NCBI RefSeq assembly: GCF_006346395.1 | Contig: NZ_VDMS01000001.1 | Location: 496,001-560,000, forward strand | Source of the DNA: Nocardioides plantarum | GTDB lineage: Bacteria; Actinomycetota; Actinomycetes; Propionibacteriales; Nocardioidaceae | Length of the DNA stretch: 64,000 bases | Direction: 5' to 3' | Shown here: piece by piece, positions 1-7,565 of the stretch | How the letters are laid out: each line of letters begins with the position of its first letter | How positions within the stretch are numbered: the first letter of the stretch is position 1 | The notes under the pieces: model-generated | What the model saw: the letters and a program-made list of their open reading frames with translations, nothing else | The model's database searches: none | What the model was told of the DNA's origin: nothing | Translations under genes and position numbers: made by a program

Positions 1-1
1 C

Positions 2-58
2 GCGGAGGTGGGCGCGACCGTGACGAGCGGCCAGACCATCTGCGACATCAAGGACTGA
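2..58 (+). CDS. 3' end of an unidentified gene
   Basis: Only the last 18 residues and the TGA stop (56-58) lie in the window. The visible tail is AEVGATVTSGQTICDIKD. A V-G-x-x-V-x-x-G-Q turn is seen in biotinyl/lipoyl-like folds, but this fragment is too short to assign and has no EAMK motif. Its stop is in the same frame as the BenE gene that starts three bases later, so the two are probably co-transcribed. Confidence 0.5.
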   Translation, partial: AEVGATVTSGQTICDIKD

Positions 59-61
59 CAC

Positions 62-1258
62 ATCAACAACCGCTCCTCCCGCGACCCGCAGCTGGGTCAG
101 GCGGTCGTCGCCGGCATCGTCACCGCCGTCGTCGGCTTCACCTCCTCCTTCGCGGTCGTCCTGGCCGGACTGGACCACGTCGGTGCCTCCGCCGGCGACG
201 CGGCCTCCGGGCTGCTGGTCGTCACCATGACGATGGGTCTGGGGTGCCTGCTCTTCTCCTGGCGCACCCGGATCCCGGTGACGATCGCCTGGTCGACCCC
301 GGGCGCGGCCCTCCTCGCCGGCGCGACCGTGCCCGACGGCGGGTACGCCGACGCCGTCGGCGCCTTCGCGCTCGCCGGCCTGCTCTACCTGGCGACCGGC
401 CTGGTCCGGCCGCTGGGCGACCTGGTGCGCCGGATCCCGACCGCACTGGCCAACGCGATGCTCGCCGGCGTGCTGCTGAGCCTGTGCGTCGAGCCGTTCC
501 TGGCCGTGGTCGACCAGCCGGGTGCCGTCGCTCCCGTGCTCGTGGTCTGGCTGCTGCTGCTGCGGGTCGCCCGCCGGTGGGCCGTGCCCGGCGCCTTCGC
601 CGCCGCGATCGTGGTCATCGTGGCCTCCGGGTCCCTCTCCGAGGTCGCCGGGGGCGACCTCGCCCCGACCCTGACCTGGACCACCCCCACCGTCGACGTC
701 GCCACCATGGTCGCGATCGGGGTGCCCCTCTACCTGGTGACGATGACGAGCCAGAACATTCCCGGGGTCGCGGTCCTCGGCTCGTTCGGCTACCGCGCGC
801 CGCTCGCCCCCGCGCTGATGTACACCGGCGTCACGACCGTCGCCACCGCGCCGCTCGGCGGCTTCTCCATCAACCTCGGGGCGATCTCCGCGGCCATCTC
901 GGCCGGGCCGACCGCCGGGGAGGACCCCGATCGCCGGTGGGTGGCCGGCGTCTCCACGGGCGTCACCTACATGCTGCTGGGTCCGCTGACCGCGCTGGTG
1001 ACCGCCGTGTCGGCGGCCGCCCCGGCCGGTGTCATCGCGACGGTCGCCGGGCTCGCCCTCATCGGCACCTTCGGCTCGGCGGCGGCATCGGCCCTGGGCG
1101 ACGACGGCTACCGCGAGGCCGCCGCCGTCGCGTTCGTCGTCGCGGCGTCCGGGCTGACGATCGCCGGCGTCGGGGCGGCGTTCTGGGCGCTGCTCGCAGG
1201 CGGCGTGTTCGTGCTGGTGATGCGCGTCGGCGCGTCGCCCGCCCCCGCCGCGCGGTGA
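62..1258 (+). CDS. benE: BenE-family benzoate/H+ symporter-type membrane transporter
   Basis: Polytopic membrane protein of about 398 residues, the normal BenE length, with many hydrophobic segments. The N-terminal family block is clear in the translation: DPQLGQAVVAGIVTAVVGFT, then GLGCLLFSWRTRIPVTIAWS, and later GGFSINLGAISAAI. The family imports benzoate or related aromatic acids with protons; the substrate here is unknown. The first ATG is at 227, but the conserved N-terminus continues upstream in frame to the previous gene's TGA at 56-58, with no ATG, GTG or TTG between. The best start is ATC at 62, preceded at seven bases by AAGGA (50-54). The next gene converges six bases after the stop. 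Family sure; start and substrate unsure. Confidence 0.85.
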   Translation: MNNRSSRDPQLGQAVVAGIVTAVVGFTSSFAVVLAGLDHVGASAGDAASGLLVVTMTMGLGCLLFSWRTRIPVTIAWSTPGAALLAGATVPDGGYADAVGAFALAGLLYLATGLVRPLGDLVRRIPTALANAMLAGVLLSLCVEPFLAVVDQPGAVAPVLVVWLLLLRVARRWAVPGAFAAAIVVIVASGSLSEVAGGDLAPTLTWTTPTVDVATMVAIGVPLYLVTMTSQNIPGVAVLGSFGYRAPLAPALMYTGVTTVATAPLGGFSINLGAISAAISAGPTAGEDPDRRWVAGVSTGVTYMLLGPLTALVTAVSAAAPAGVIATVAGLALIGTFGSAAASALGDDGYREAAAVAFVVAASGLTIAGVGAAFWALLAGGVFVLVMRVGASPAPAAR

Positions 1259-1264
1259 CCCTCG

Positions 1265-2320
1265 TCAGGGCCGGGTCGAGGTCGCCCACGCGGCGAGGTC
1301 CTGCTCACCGAGGAGTCGCCGGCCCAGCCGCCGACCGGCCTCCACGAGCTCGTCGACGGTGGAGGCGACCGTGACCGAGGACAGTCCGAGCGCTCCGGCC
1401 TCGGCGGCGCTCAGCCGGGTCTGACCCACCACGGCGTGGACCGGCAGGGGCCCCTCGGCCCGACGGCACGCCTCGAGCACGCCGGCGATCACCTTGCCCT
1501 CCCGGGTCTGGCCGTCCAGACGCCCCTCGCCGGTGATGACGGCGGCACAGGGCCGGGCTGCGGCAGCGAAGCCGAGAGCGTCGAGCACCACCTCGATGCC
1601 CGACCTGAGCTCGGCGCCGAACCGGGCCCACAGGCCACCCGACAGGCCGCCCGCGCACCCGGTCCGGGGCACGCCTCGTGGGTCGCGCGGCAGCCGTCCG
1701 GCCAGCGACGCCAGTCGCTCCTCGAGCCGGGCGACGGTCACGGTGTCGGCGCCCTTCTGGGGTGCGTAGACGGCGGCGGCCTGCTCGAACGGGGTGGTCA
1801 CGTCGCAGAGCACCTCGAGGCGGCAGCCCCCCAGCCCGCCGTGCTCGAGGATCGACTCGATCGCCCCGGCACCCCCGTCGGTGGTGGCACTGCCACCGAC
1901 ACCGAGCAGGATGCGTTCGGCTCCGCTGGCCACGGCGGCCGCGACGAGCTCGCCGGTCCCGCGGGTGCTGGCGTCCCAGGCGCTCCTCGGGTCCGGTACG
2001 ACGAGCGAGAGGCCACTGGCCGAGGCCGTCTCGACCACCGCCGTACGGCGGTCCTCGGAGACCAGGAAACGCCCCACGACCGGCGTCCCGAGGGGGCCGG
2101 TCACCGGCACGTGGTGGACCGCACCGCGGAAGGCGCGACGCAGCACGTCGAGGGTGCCCTCGCCGCCGTCGGCCAACGGCAGCCGCACCGGCTCGGCGCC
2201 GACGGATCGCAGCCCGGAGGCCACCGAGGCGGCCACGACGTCCGCGCCGTGGGTTCCCTTGAAGGAGTCGGGGGCCACCAGCACACGGACCACGCGGTCG
2301 GCCCCGGCGGCCGCGTCCAT
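1265..2320 (-). CDS. Glycerate kinase (GarK/GlxK family)
   Basis: Phosphorylates D-glycerate with ATP, feeding it into glycolysis. About 351 residues, usual for the family. The N-terminal VLVAPDSFKGT, the central GGSATTDGGAGA loop and GEGRLDGQTREGKV are glycerate kinase signatures. The start chosen is ATG at 2320, which overlaps the TGA of the YCII gene (TGATG), indicating translational coupling. An in-frame ATG at 2353 would only add a non-conserved stretch. It is the last gene of the molybdenum-hydroxylase operon, so glycerate, perhaps made from glyoxylate or tartronate semialdehyde, is a plausible end product; that pathway is inference. Confidence 0.92.
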   Translation of the reverse strand: MDAAAGADRVVRVLVAPDSFKGTHGADVVAASVASGLRSVGAEPVRLPLADGGEGTLDVLRRAFRGAVHHVPVTGPLGTPVVGRFLVSEDRRTAVVETASASGLSLVVPDPRSAWDASTRGTGELVAAAVASGAERILLGVGGSATTDGGAGAIESILEHGGLGGCRLEVLCDVTTPFEQAAAVYAPQKGADTVTVARLEERLASLAGRLPRDPRGVPRTGCAGGLSGGLWARFGAELRSGIEVVLDALGFAAAARPCAAVITGEGRLDGQTREGKVIAGVLEACRRAEGPLPVHAVVGQTRLSAAEAGALGLSSVTVASTVDELVEAGRRLGRRLLGEQDLAAWATSTRP

Positions 2321-2598
2321 CAGGCGGCGAACGGACCGACGGTGATCTTCCACTCCTGCAGGACGCGGTCCTTGGTCACGTCGAGCTGGGTGTAGGGGTC
2401 CTGGTCGACGAGTGCCTGCGCGGCGTCGAGGTCGTCGGCGGAGAAGACGATGATGCCCCCGGTGAGGTCGGCCAACGGCCCGGCGAGGACGACGGAGCCG
2501 GCCTCCTCGAGCGTGGCGAGGTGGCTCATGTGGTCGGGACGCCGCTCGGCCCGCAGAGGGGTGTCGTGATAGCCGTAGGTGAGGACGAAGTAGGCCAT
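2320..2598 (-). CDS. YCII-domain protein
   Basis: 92-residue ferredoxin-like-fold protein of the YciI family. It starts MAYFVLTYGYHD, has the family His in the HMSHLATLEEAG stretch, and ends in the usual beta-strand region with the DPY(T) turn. Members are small enzymes or accessory proteins; some act on muconolactone-like or chlorinated aromatic intermediates, but most have no known role. A good ribosome site (AAAGGA, six bases before ATG) precedes it. It sits 42 bases after the FAH-family gene and is coupled to glycerate kinase. Confidence 0.85.
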   Translation of the reverse strand: MAYFVLTYGYHDTPLRAERRPDHMSHLATLEEAGSVVLAGPLADLTGGIIVFSADDLDAAQALVDQDPYTQLDVTKDRVLQEWKITVGPFAA

Positions 2599-2640
2599 GG
2601 TCGTTCCTTTCGTAGGTGGATCAGGGTGGGAACAGTGGGC

Positions 2641-3486
2641 TCAGCCGGCGATGACCGACTGGCGTTGACGGCCGAGACCGTCGATCGAGATCTCGACGAC
2701 GTCGCCGTCGCGGAGGTAGGGGTAGCGGCCGGAGAGGGCGACACCCTCCGGGGTCCCGGTGAAGACCAGGTCCCCCGGCTCGAGGACCAGCACCTGCGAG
2801 AGCCACCACACCAGGTGGTCGACGCCGAAGATCATGTCCCCGGTGTGGGAGTCCTGACGGGGCTCGCCGTTGACCCAGGACCTGATGGCGAGGTCGTCGT
2901 GGTCGACCCGGTCGAGCACGATCGAGGGCCCGAGCGGACCGAAGGTCGCGAAGCTCTTGCCCTGCGACCACTGGCCGCCGTCCTTGCCGAGCTGCCAGCT
3001 CCGCTCCGACACGTCGTTGCCCACGGTGAACCCGGCGATGACGTCGGCGGACTGCGCCGGCGAGGCGAGGCGACTGGCGCGGGCGCCGATCACGACGACC
3101 AGCTCGGCCTCCCAGTCGCTCTGGGTGCTCGCCGGGGGCAGGACGATGTCGTCGTCGGCGCCCACCAGGCAGCTGCGGGCCTTGAAGAACAGGATCGGCT
3201 CGCGCGGGGGCTCGCTGCCGGACTCCGCCGCGTGCGCGGCGTAGTTCTGGCCGATGCACAGCACCGCTCCCGGCCGAGCGACCGGCACGCCGACCCGGAG
3301 CCCCTCGGCTCCGTCGAGCAGGTGCAGCCGGCCGGCGTCGTGGGCCTCGCGCACGCGGTCGACACCGCCGGCTGCGAGGAAGTCCGGATCGATGTCGTCG
3401 GTGACGGTCCGCAGGTCGTAGACCGCCTCGTCGACCCGCAGGGCCGGGACCTCGGCGCCGAGGGGCCCGAGTCGCAGTAGTTCCAT
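2641..3486 (-). CDS. Fumarylacetoacetate hydrolase (FAH) family protein
   Basis: 281 residues, the size of bacterial one-domain FAH-family enzymes (beta-diketone hydrolases, 2-oxopentenoate hydratases, ureidoglycolate lyases, acylpyruvases). The catalytic-domain entry CIGQNYAAHAAE, the metal-binding E-x-E of DWEAELVVVIG, the Asp of GFTVGNDVSER, and TGTPEGVALS are all present. The start is ATG at 3486 behind AGGAG; the frame stays open further upstream but that part is only antisense to the amidohydrolase. Its place between an amidohydrolase and a YCII protein suggests C-C or C-N cleavage of a ring-opened product. Exact reaction unknown. Confidence 0.9.
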   Translation of the reverse strand: MELLRLGPLGAEVPALRVDEAVYDLRTVTDDIDPDFLAAGGVDRVREAHDAGRLHLLDGAEGLRVGVPVARPGAVLCIGQNYAAHAAESGSEPPREPILFFKARSCLVGADDDIVLPPASTQSDWEAELVVVIGARASRLASPAQSADVIAGFTVGNDVSERSWQLGKDGGQWSQGKSFATFGPLGPSIVLDRVDHDDLAIRSWVNGEPRQDSHTGDMIFGVDHLVWWLSQVLVLEPGDLVFTGTPEGVALSGRYPYLRDGDVVEISIDGLGRQRQSVIAG

Positions 3487-3563
3487 GTCGTCTCCTGGGT
3501 TCGTGTGGTCAGCGCCCGCTGGGGGCGTGGACGGGGTCGTGGATGCGGGCGTGGACGGGGACG

Positions 3564-4487
3564 TCACGCACCGGCGGTTCCCAGCCCGTAGACGCGACGG
3601 GCGGTGTGCGAGAAGACGTCGGCCTGCTCCCGGGGCATGCGGTGACCCACCGCCCGCTTCCACGCCCGGGTCAGCTCGGGCATCGAGGTCCACAGCTTCT
3701 CGACCGGGAAGTTGGTGCCGAACATCGCCCGGTCCGACCCGAAGCGGTCGAGGACCTCGTCGGCGACGAAGCGCAGGAGGTCGGGGTCGAGGCGGTGCAC
3801 GAACGTGCCCTGTCCGGTCAGCTTGACCACCACGTTGGGGAGGGCGGCGAGCAGGTCCATGCCGAGGCGCCATCGGCTGAGCTCGTCGGCGTCGCCCCGG
3901 TCGACGAGCATGCCGGCGTGGACCAGGACGAAGGTGACCTGGGGGTGCGCCCGGACCAGCGCGGCAGCGTCGGACATCTGGCCGGCGAAGACCTGCAGCT
4001 CGAAGAGCCAGCCGAGATCGGGCAGGCTCGCGAGGTTGCGGTCGAAGACCGGGTCCTTCATGCGGTCGGGGCCGTCGGCGAAGCGGAACTCCGGGCGCTC
4101 GTGCCAGTGCAGCTGGAGTCGCGTCCCGACCACGAGCGGGCTCAGTGCCTGCTGGGTCCGCATGACCTCGCCGGCGTCCTCGGAGAACAGGTCGGCACAG
4201 CCGACCATGGCCATCGGCCAGCCGGTCCTCTCGTGGAGCTCGGCGATCCAGCGCACCTCCTCGACGACCCGGTCCAGCGGCCAGTTGGGTTGCACGTAGA
4301 CCGAGGTCCCGATGCCGGAGGCGCGGGCGTCCTCGACGTACTCCTCGACCAGGTAGTCGCGTCGGATCGGCTCGTAGGGTCCGAAGATGCGGGGCACCAT
4401 GGGACCGGAGAGCCACGGCATGTCGGCCTGCCGCCATACGTGGTGGTGGGCGTCGACGATGTCGCCGTCGTACAGCTCCTCAGCCAT
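3564..4487 (-). CDS. Amidohydrolase_2 family metal-dependent hydrolase (lactonase-like)
   Basis: 307-residue TIM-barrel hydrolase. The first-strand metal site is DAHHHVW (about residues 12-18), and the internal His is in VLVHAGM. The last-strand motif is MFGTNFPVEKL, where many relatives have an Asp (FGSDWP); the Asn form also occurs in the superfamily. Relatives hydrolyse L-fuconolactone, sulfomuconolactone and pyrone-like lactones, so a lactone or cyclic amide made from the hydroxylase product is a reasonable substrate. AGGAGG precedes the ATG. The start overlaps the VWA gene's end by 8 bases. Confidence 0.88.
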   Translation of the reverse strand: MAEELYDGDIVDAHHHVWRQADMPWLSGPMVPRIFGPYEPIRRDYLVEEYVEDARASGIGTSVYVQPNWPLDRVVEEVRWIAELHERTGWPMAMVGCADLFSEDAGEVMRTQQALSPLVVGTRLQLHWHERPEFRFADGPDRMKDPVFDRNLASLPDLGWLFELQVFAGQMSDAAALVRAHPQVTFVLVHAGMLVDRGDADELSRWRLGMDLLAALPNVVVKLTGQGTFVHRLDPDLLRFVADEVLDRFGSDRAMFGTNFPVEKLWTSMPELTRAWKRAVGHRMPREQADVFSHTARRVYGLGTAGA

Positions 4488-5691
4488 GGTTCCTCCTGGT
4501 GGGGTGGTGCGCGGGAGCGCGGGAGAACGAGCTGCGCACCTGGGTCAGCGCGGTCTCGAGGTCACGGACGCCCGCCAGGGCGTCGAGGTCGCCGACCACC
4601 GCGGCCATGCCCCGGGTCAGCGGCCGGTAGGCCGGGTCGCACGCCAGGGGGGACCACCAGACGAGCCGGTGCGCGAGCCGGGAGAGGCGCCCGACGGCCC
4701 CGACCATGGCCGTGCAGTCGCCGCGCTCGAGGCCGTCGGAGAGGACCAGCACGAGCGCGCCCCGCGCCATGGTCACGAAGTGCGCGTCGCGCAGGAACTC
4801 CGTCAGGCTCTCGCCGATGAGCGTCCCCCCGTCAGCGTCGAGGACCAGCGGCGCCAAGGAGCCCAGCGCCTCGTCTACGTCGCGGTGGCGCAGGGCCGAG
4901 GTCACCCGGGTCAGCCGGGTGCCGAAGGTGAAGACCTCCACGCCCGAGCATGTTGCGAGCACGGTGTGCGCGAAGCGGAGGTAGTCGGGGCTGTGCTGCT
5001 TCATGGAGCCCGAGACGTCGATGAGCACCAGGACGCGACGAGTCTGCGTCGGCCGGTGCCGCCACCGCAGCCGGACGATCTCGCCCTGGGTGCGCCGAGA
5101 CTCGAGGTAGACCGCGCGCAGGTCCACCCGGTCGCGCCGACGTCCTGGTCGGTAGCGGCGCGAGCGCGCCCGGGGAACCGCGCGGGGCAGCTCAGCGGCG
5201 ATCTCGCGCATCACCGCGCGTGCCGACGCCGAGGTGCCCCCGAAGCGCTTGGGCAGCTCGGGGCTGCTCAGCCCGGCCCGCAGGCCCGAGCCGCTCGTCT
5301 CCGCGACGAGGAGGTCCTCGGCCTGGCTCTCCCCCGGCGCCGAGCTCTGCTCCTCCTCCGCATCTGCGTCCGCGTCGGGGTCCTCCGCAGGCTCGTCGAT
5401 GACGAGGACGGCGTCCTCGGGTGAGCCGAAGAAGCGGCGGAACACCTCGTCGAAGACCTGGTGCCCGGACTCGGAGGTGACGATCGTGGCGACCCCCACC
5501 CAGTAGAGCTGCCCGGTGGTGGACGGCGCGATGGTCTCGATGCCGGCGAGGAAGTCGCGCTGCTTGGTGGCCGGTACGGCGAGCCCCGCGTCGTGCAGGG
5601 CCCGCAGGAAGGCGAACAGGTGGTCCTGGGTGCGGGAGACGAGGCGCGGGTCGACCGTCGCCGGGCGCACCGCGGGACTAGTCGTCGGCAT
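4480..5691 (-). CDS. VWA-domain CoxE-like protein
   Basis: 403 residues. The N-terminal half (SRTQDHLFAFLRALHDAG...) matches the CoxE-type region. A low-complexity acidic linker (EEPAEDPDADADAEEE) follows, then a von Willebrand A domain with the MIDAS motif DVSGSMK, the distal Thr in GGTLIGES and LSDGLERGD. CoxE works with the MoxR ATPase CoxD in maturing the molybdenum active site of CO dehydrogenases and relatives. Here it overlaps the MoxR gene by 14 bases and the amidohydrolase gene by 8, so it belongs to the operon. It probably matures or inserts the cofactor of the adjacent hydroxylase. Confidence 0.9.
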   Translation of the reverse strand: MPTTSPAVRPATVDPRLVSRTQDHLFAFLRALHDAGLAVPATKQRDFLAGIETIAPSTTGQLYWVGVATIVTSESGHQVFDEVFRRFFGSPEDAVLVIDEPAEDPDADADAEEEQSSAPGESQAEDLLVAETSGSGLRAGLSSPELPKRFGGTSASARAVMREIAAELPRAVPRARSRRYRPGRRRDRVDLRAVYLESRRTQGEIVRLRWRHRPTQTRRVLVLIDVSGSMKQHSPDYLRFAHTVLATCSGVEVFTFGTRLTRVTSALRHRDVDEALGSLAPLVLDADGGTLIGESLTEFLRDAHFVTMARGALVLVLSDGLERGDCTAMVGAVGRLSRLAHRLVWWSPLACDPAYRPLTRGMAAVVGDLDALAGVRDLETALTQVRSSFSRAPAHHPTRRNHG

Positions 5692-6544
5692 CGGTGAACA
5701 CCTCGCGGTCGTGGGTCGCGACCAGCTCGACGTCCTCCTCGTTCTTGACCAGGAGCCCGAGGGACGCGCGCAGCGACTCGCCCCACGCGGTGCCGTCCTC
5801 CGAGAGCGCCACGGCTCCCTGGGCCCACGCGATCGACTCCGCGATCCCCGGCCGCTTCACCGGCCCCAGGCTGCGGATGACGTTGACCGAGCGCACCAGC
5901 TGTGCGGCGCTGCGTGCGCTCAGCCCGGGCGCCTGGGCCTCGACGATGGCCCGCTCGCGCTCGGGCTGGGGGAAGGGGATCCAGTGGTAGAGGCAGCGAC
6001 GCTTGAGCGCGTCGTGCAGCTCGCGGGTCCGGTTGGAGGTCAGGACCACGACCGGCGGCACGGTCGCGGTCACCGTGCCCGTCTCGGGGATGGTGATCTG
6101 GAAGCCGTCGAGGAACTCCAGCAGGAACGCCTCGAACTCGCTGTCGGCGCGGTCGATCTCGTCGATCAGCAGGACCGCTCCCGCCGGGCTGCGCAGGGCC
6201 TTGAGGAGAGGCCGCTCCAGGACGAACGCGTCGTCGTACAGGTCGGGGACCACGGCACCGTCCACCTCGGCGGCACGCAGGCTCAGCAGCTGCTTGGGGT
6301 AGTCCCACTCGTAGAGCGCCTGGGACACGTCGATCCCCTCGTAGCACTGCAGGCGGATGAGCTCGCGGCCGAGTACGTCGGCGAGCACGTGCGAGACCTC
6401 GGTCTTGCCGACTCCGGGCTCGCCCTCCAGCAGCAGCGGGCGTCCCAGGGCGACGGCCAGCCGTACGGCGGTCAGCAGGCCCTCGTCCGCGAAGTACCGG
6501 CGCTCGGACAGCTCGCGGTCCAGCGTGGCGTGGTCGATGAGCAT
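5678..6544 (-). CDS. MoxR-family AAA+ ATPase (CoxD-like)
   Basis: 288 residues. Walker A is GEPGVGKTEV and Walker B is VLLIDEIDRAD, followed by the sensor region LTSNRTRELHDALKRRCLYH. MoxR ATPases remodel or activate protein complexes together with a VWA-domain partner, which is the next gene. In CO-dehydrogenase-type loci this pair installs the Cu/S part of the metal centre; for other Mo hydroxylases the role is less defined. Its ATG is fused to the upstream stop as TGATG. Confidence 0.93.
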   Translation of the reverse strand: MLIDHATLDRELSERRYFADEGLLTAVRLAVALGRPLLLEGEPGVGKTEVSHVLADVLGRELIRLQCYEGIDVSQALYEWDYPKQLLSLRAAEVDGAVVPDLYDDAFVLERPLLKALRSPAGAVLLIDEIDRADSEFEAFLLEFLDGFQITIPETGTVTATVPPVVVLTSNRTRELHDALKRRCLYHWIPFPQPERERAIVEAQAPGLSARSAAQLVRSVNVIRSLGPVKRPGIAESIAWAQGAVALSEDGTAWGESLRASLGLLVKNEEDVELVATHDREVFTDADD

Positions 6545-7563
6545 CAGGTCGACGGCTCCGCGGCGCGCAGCTCGTCAAGACCGCGCAGGATCGACTCCGG
6601 GGTGAACGGCATCACGGTGATCCGCACGCCGCAGGCGTCGAAGATGGCGTTGGCGACGGCCGGGATCGGGGCGTTGGCGGTCATCTCACCGATGCCCTTG
6701 GCGCCGAACGGGCCGTTGGCCGCCGGTCGCTCGAGGATGACGCTGGTCTGGACGGGGGTCTCGGCCGGTCCGGGCATCAGGTACTCGCAGAAGTCGGTGG
6801 GGCCGTGGGCCCGTGAGCTCGGGTAGTAGGGCTCGGTCGACTCGAACACGGCGTGCGAGACACCCATCCAGGCCCCGCCCTCGACCTGCTGGGTCACCAT
6901 CGCGGGGTTCAGGGCCCGGCCGATCTCGTAGGCGTTGTGCAGGCTGAGGACGGTGACGATGCCGGTCTCGTCGTCGACCTCGACCTCGGCGACCGTGCAC
7001 GCGTGCGCCTGGGCCGAGTCGGGGTCCATCTCACCGGTCTCGGGGACCGGGTAGCTGCGCTCCTTGAGGAAGATGCCGCGCCCGGAGATCGTCTTGCCCT
7101 GCTTGAAGTGCGCGGCCAGCGCGATGTCCTGGATGTGGATCTTGGTCTCCGGACTGCCCTTGAGCCTGACGAAGCCCGAGCCGTCGGTCTCGAGGTCGTC
7201 CGCGTCGACCTCGAGCTCCTCGGCCGCGACCTGCAGCATCACCTCCCGGGCCTCGCGCGCCGCCATGATCACGGCGTTGCCGACCCGGTGGGTGCCGCGG
7301 CTGGCGAAGGTGCCCATGCAGTGCGGGCCCGTGTCGGTGTCGGCGGTGTCGACGATGACGCTGTCCATGGGCATGCCCAGGGTCTCGGCCGCGCACTGGG
7401 CCGCGATGGTCTTGAGGCCCTGGCCCAGGTCGACCGAGGAGAGGCTGACGACGAAGCCGCCCATGGTGGTGGCGTGGATCAGGGCCTGGGAGGGGTCGCC
7501 GCCGAGGTTCATCCCGGTGGGGTAGTTGACGGACGCGTAGCCGCGCCCACGCAGCAGGGCCAT
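6544..7563 (-). CDS. Mo hydroxylase molybdopterin subunit, C-terminal half (separate polypeptide)
   Basis: 339 residues, equal to the second MoCo-binding domain of xanthine-dehydrogenase-family large subunits. It opens GRGYASVNYPTG, carries the cofactor-binding SVDLGQGLKTIAAQ and GTFASRGTHRVGN stretches, and near the C-terminus has GAKGIGEMTANAPIPAVANA, whose Glu is the catalytic base of the family. It begins two bases after the stop of the N-terminal half, in another frame, with its own ribosome site (GAGAGAGG, seven bases before ATG). It therefore looks like a designed two-gene split, as in the NdhL/NdhM nicotinate dehydrogenase, rather than a frameshift. Substrate unknown. Confidence 0.88.
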   Translation of the reverse strand: MALLRGRGYASVNYPTGMNLGGDPSQALIHATTMGGFVVSLSSVDLGQGLKTIAAQCAAETLGMPMDSVIVDTADTDTGPHCMGTFASRGTHRVGNAVIMAAREAREVMLQVAAEELEVDADDLETDGSGFVRLKGSPETKIHIQDIALAAHFKQGKTISGRGIFLKERSYPVPETGEMDPDSAQAHACTVAEVEVDDETGIVTVLSLHNAYEIGRALNPAMVTQQVEGGAWMGVSHAVFESTEPYYPSSRAHGPTDFCEYLMPGPAETPVQTSVILERPAANGPFGAKGIGEMTANAPIPAVANAIFDACGVRITVMPFTPESILRGLDELRAAEPST

Positions 7564-7565
7564 GC

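Noticed and set aside
2..58. Biotinyl or lipoyl domain at the left edge
   Set aside because: Only 18 residues are visible and the modified-Lys motif is not among them.
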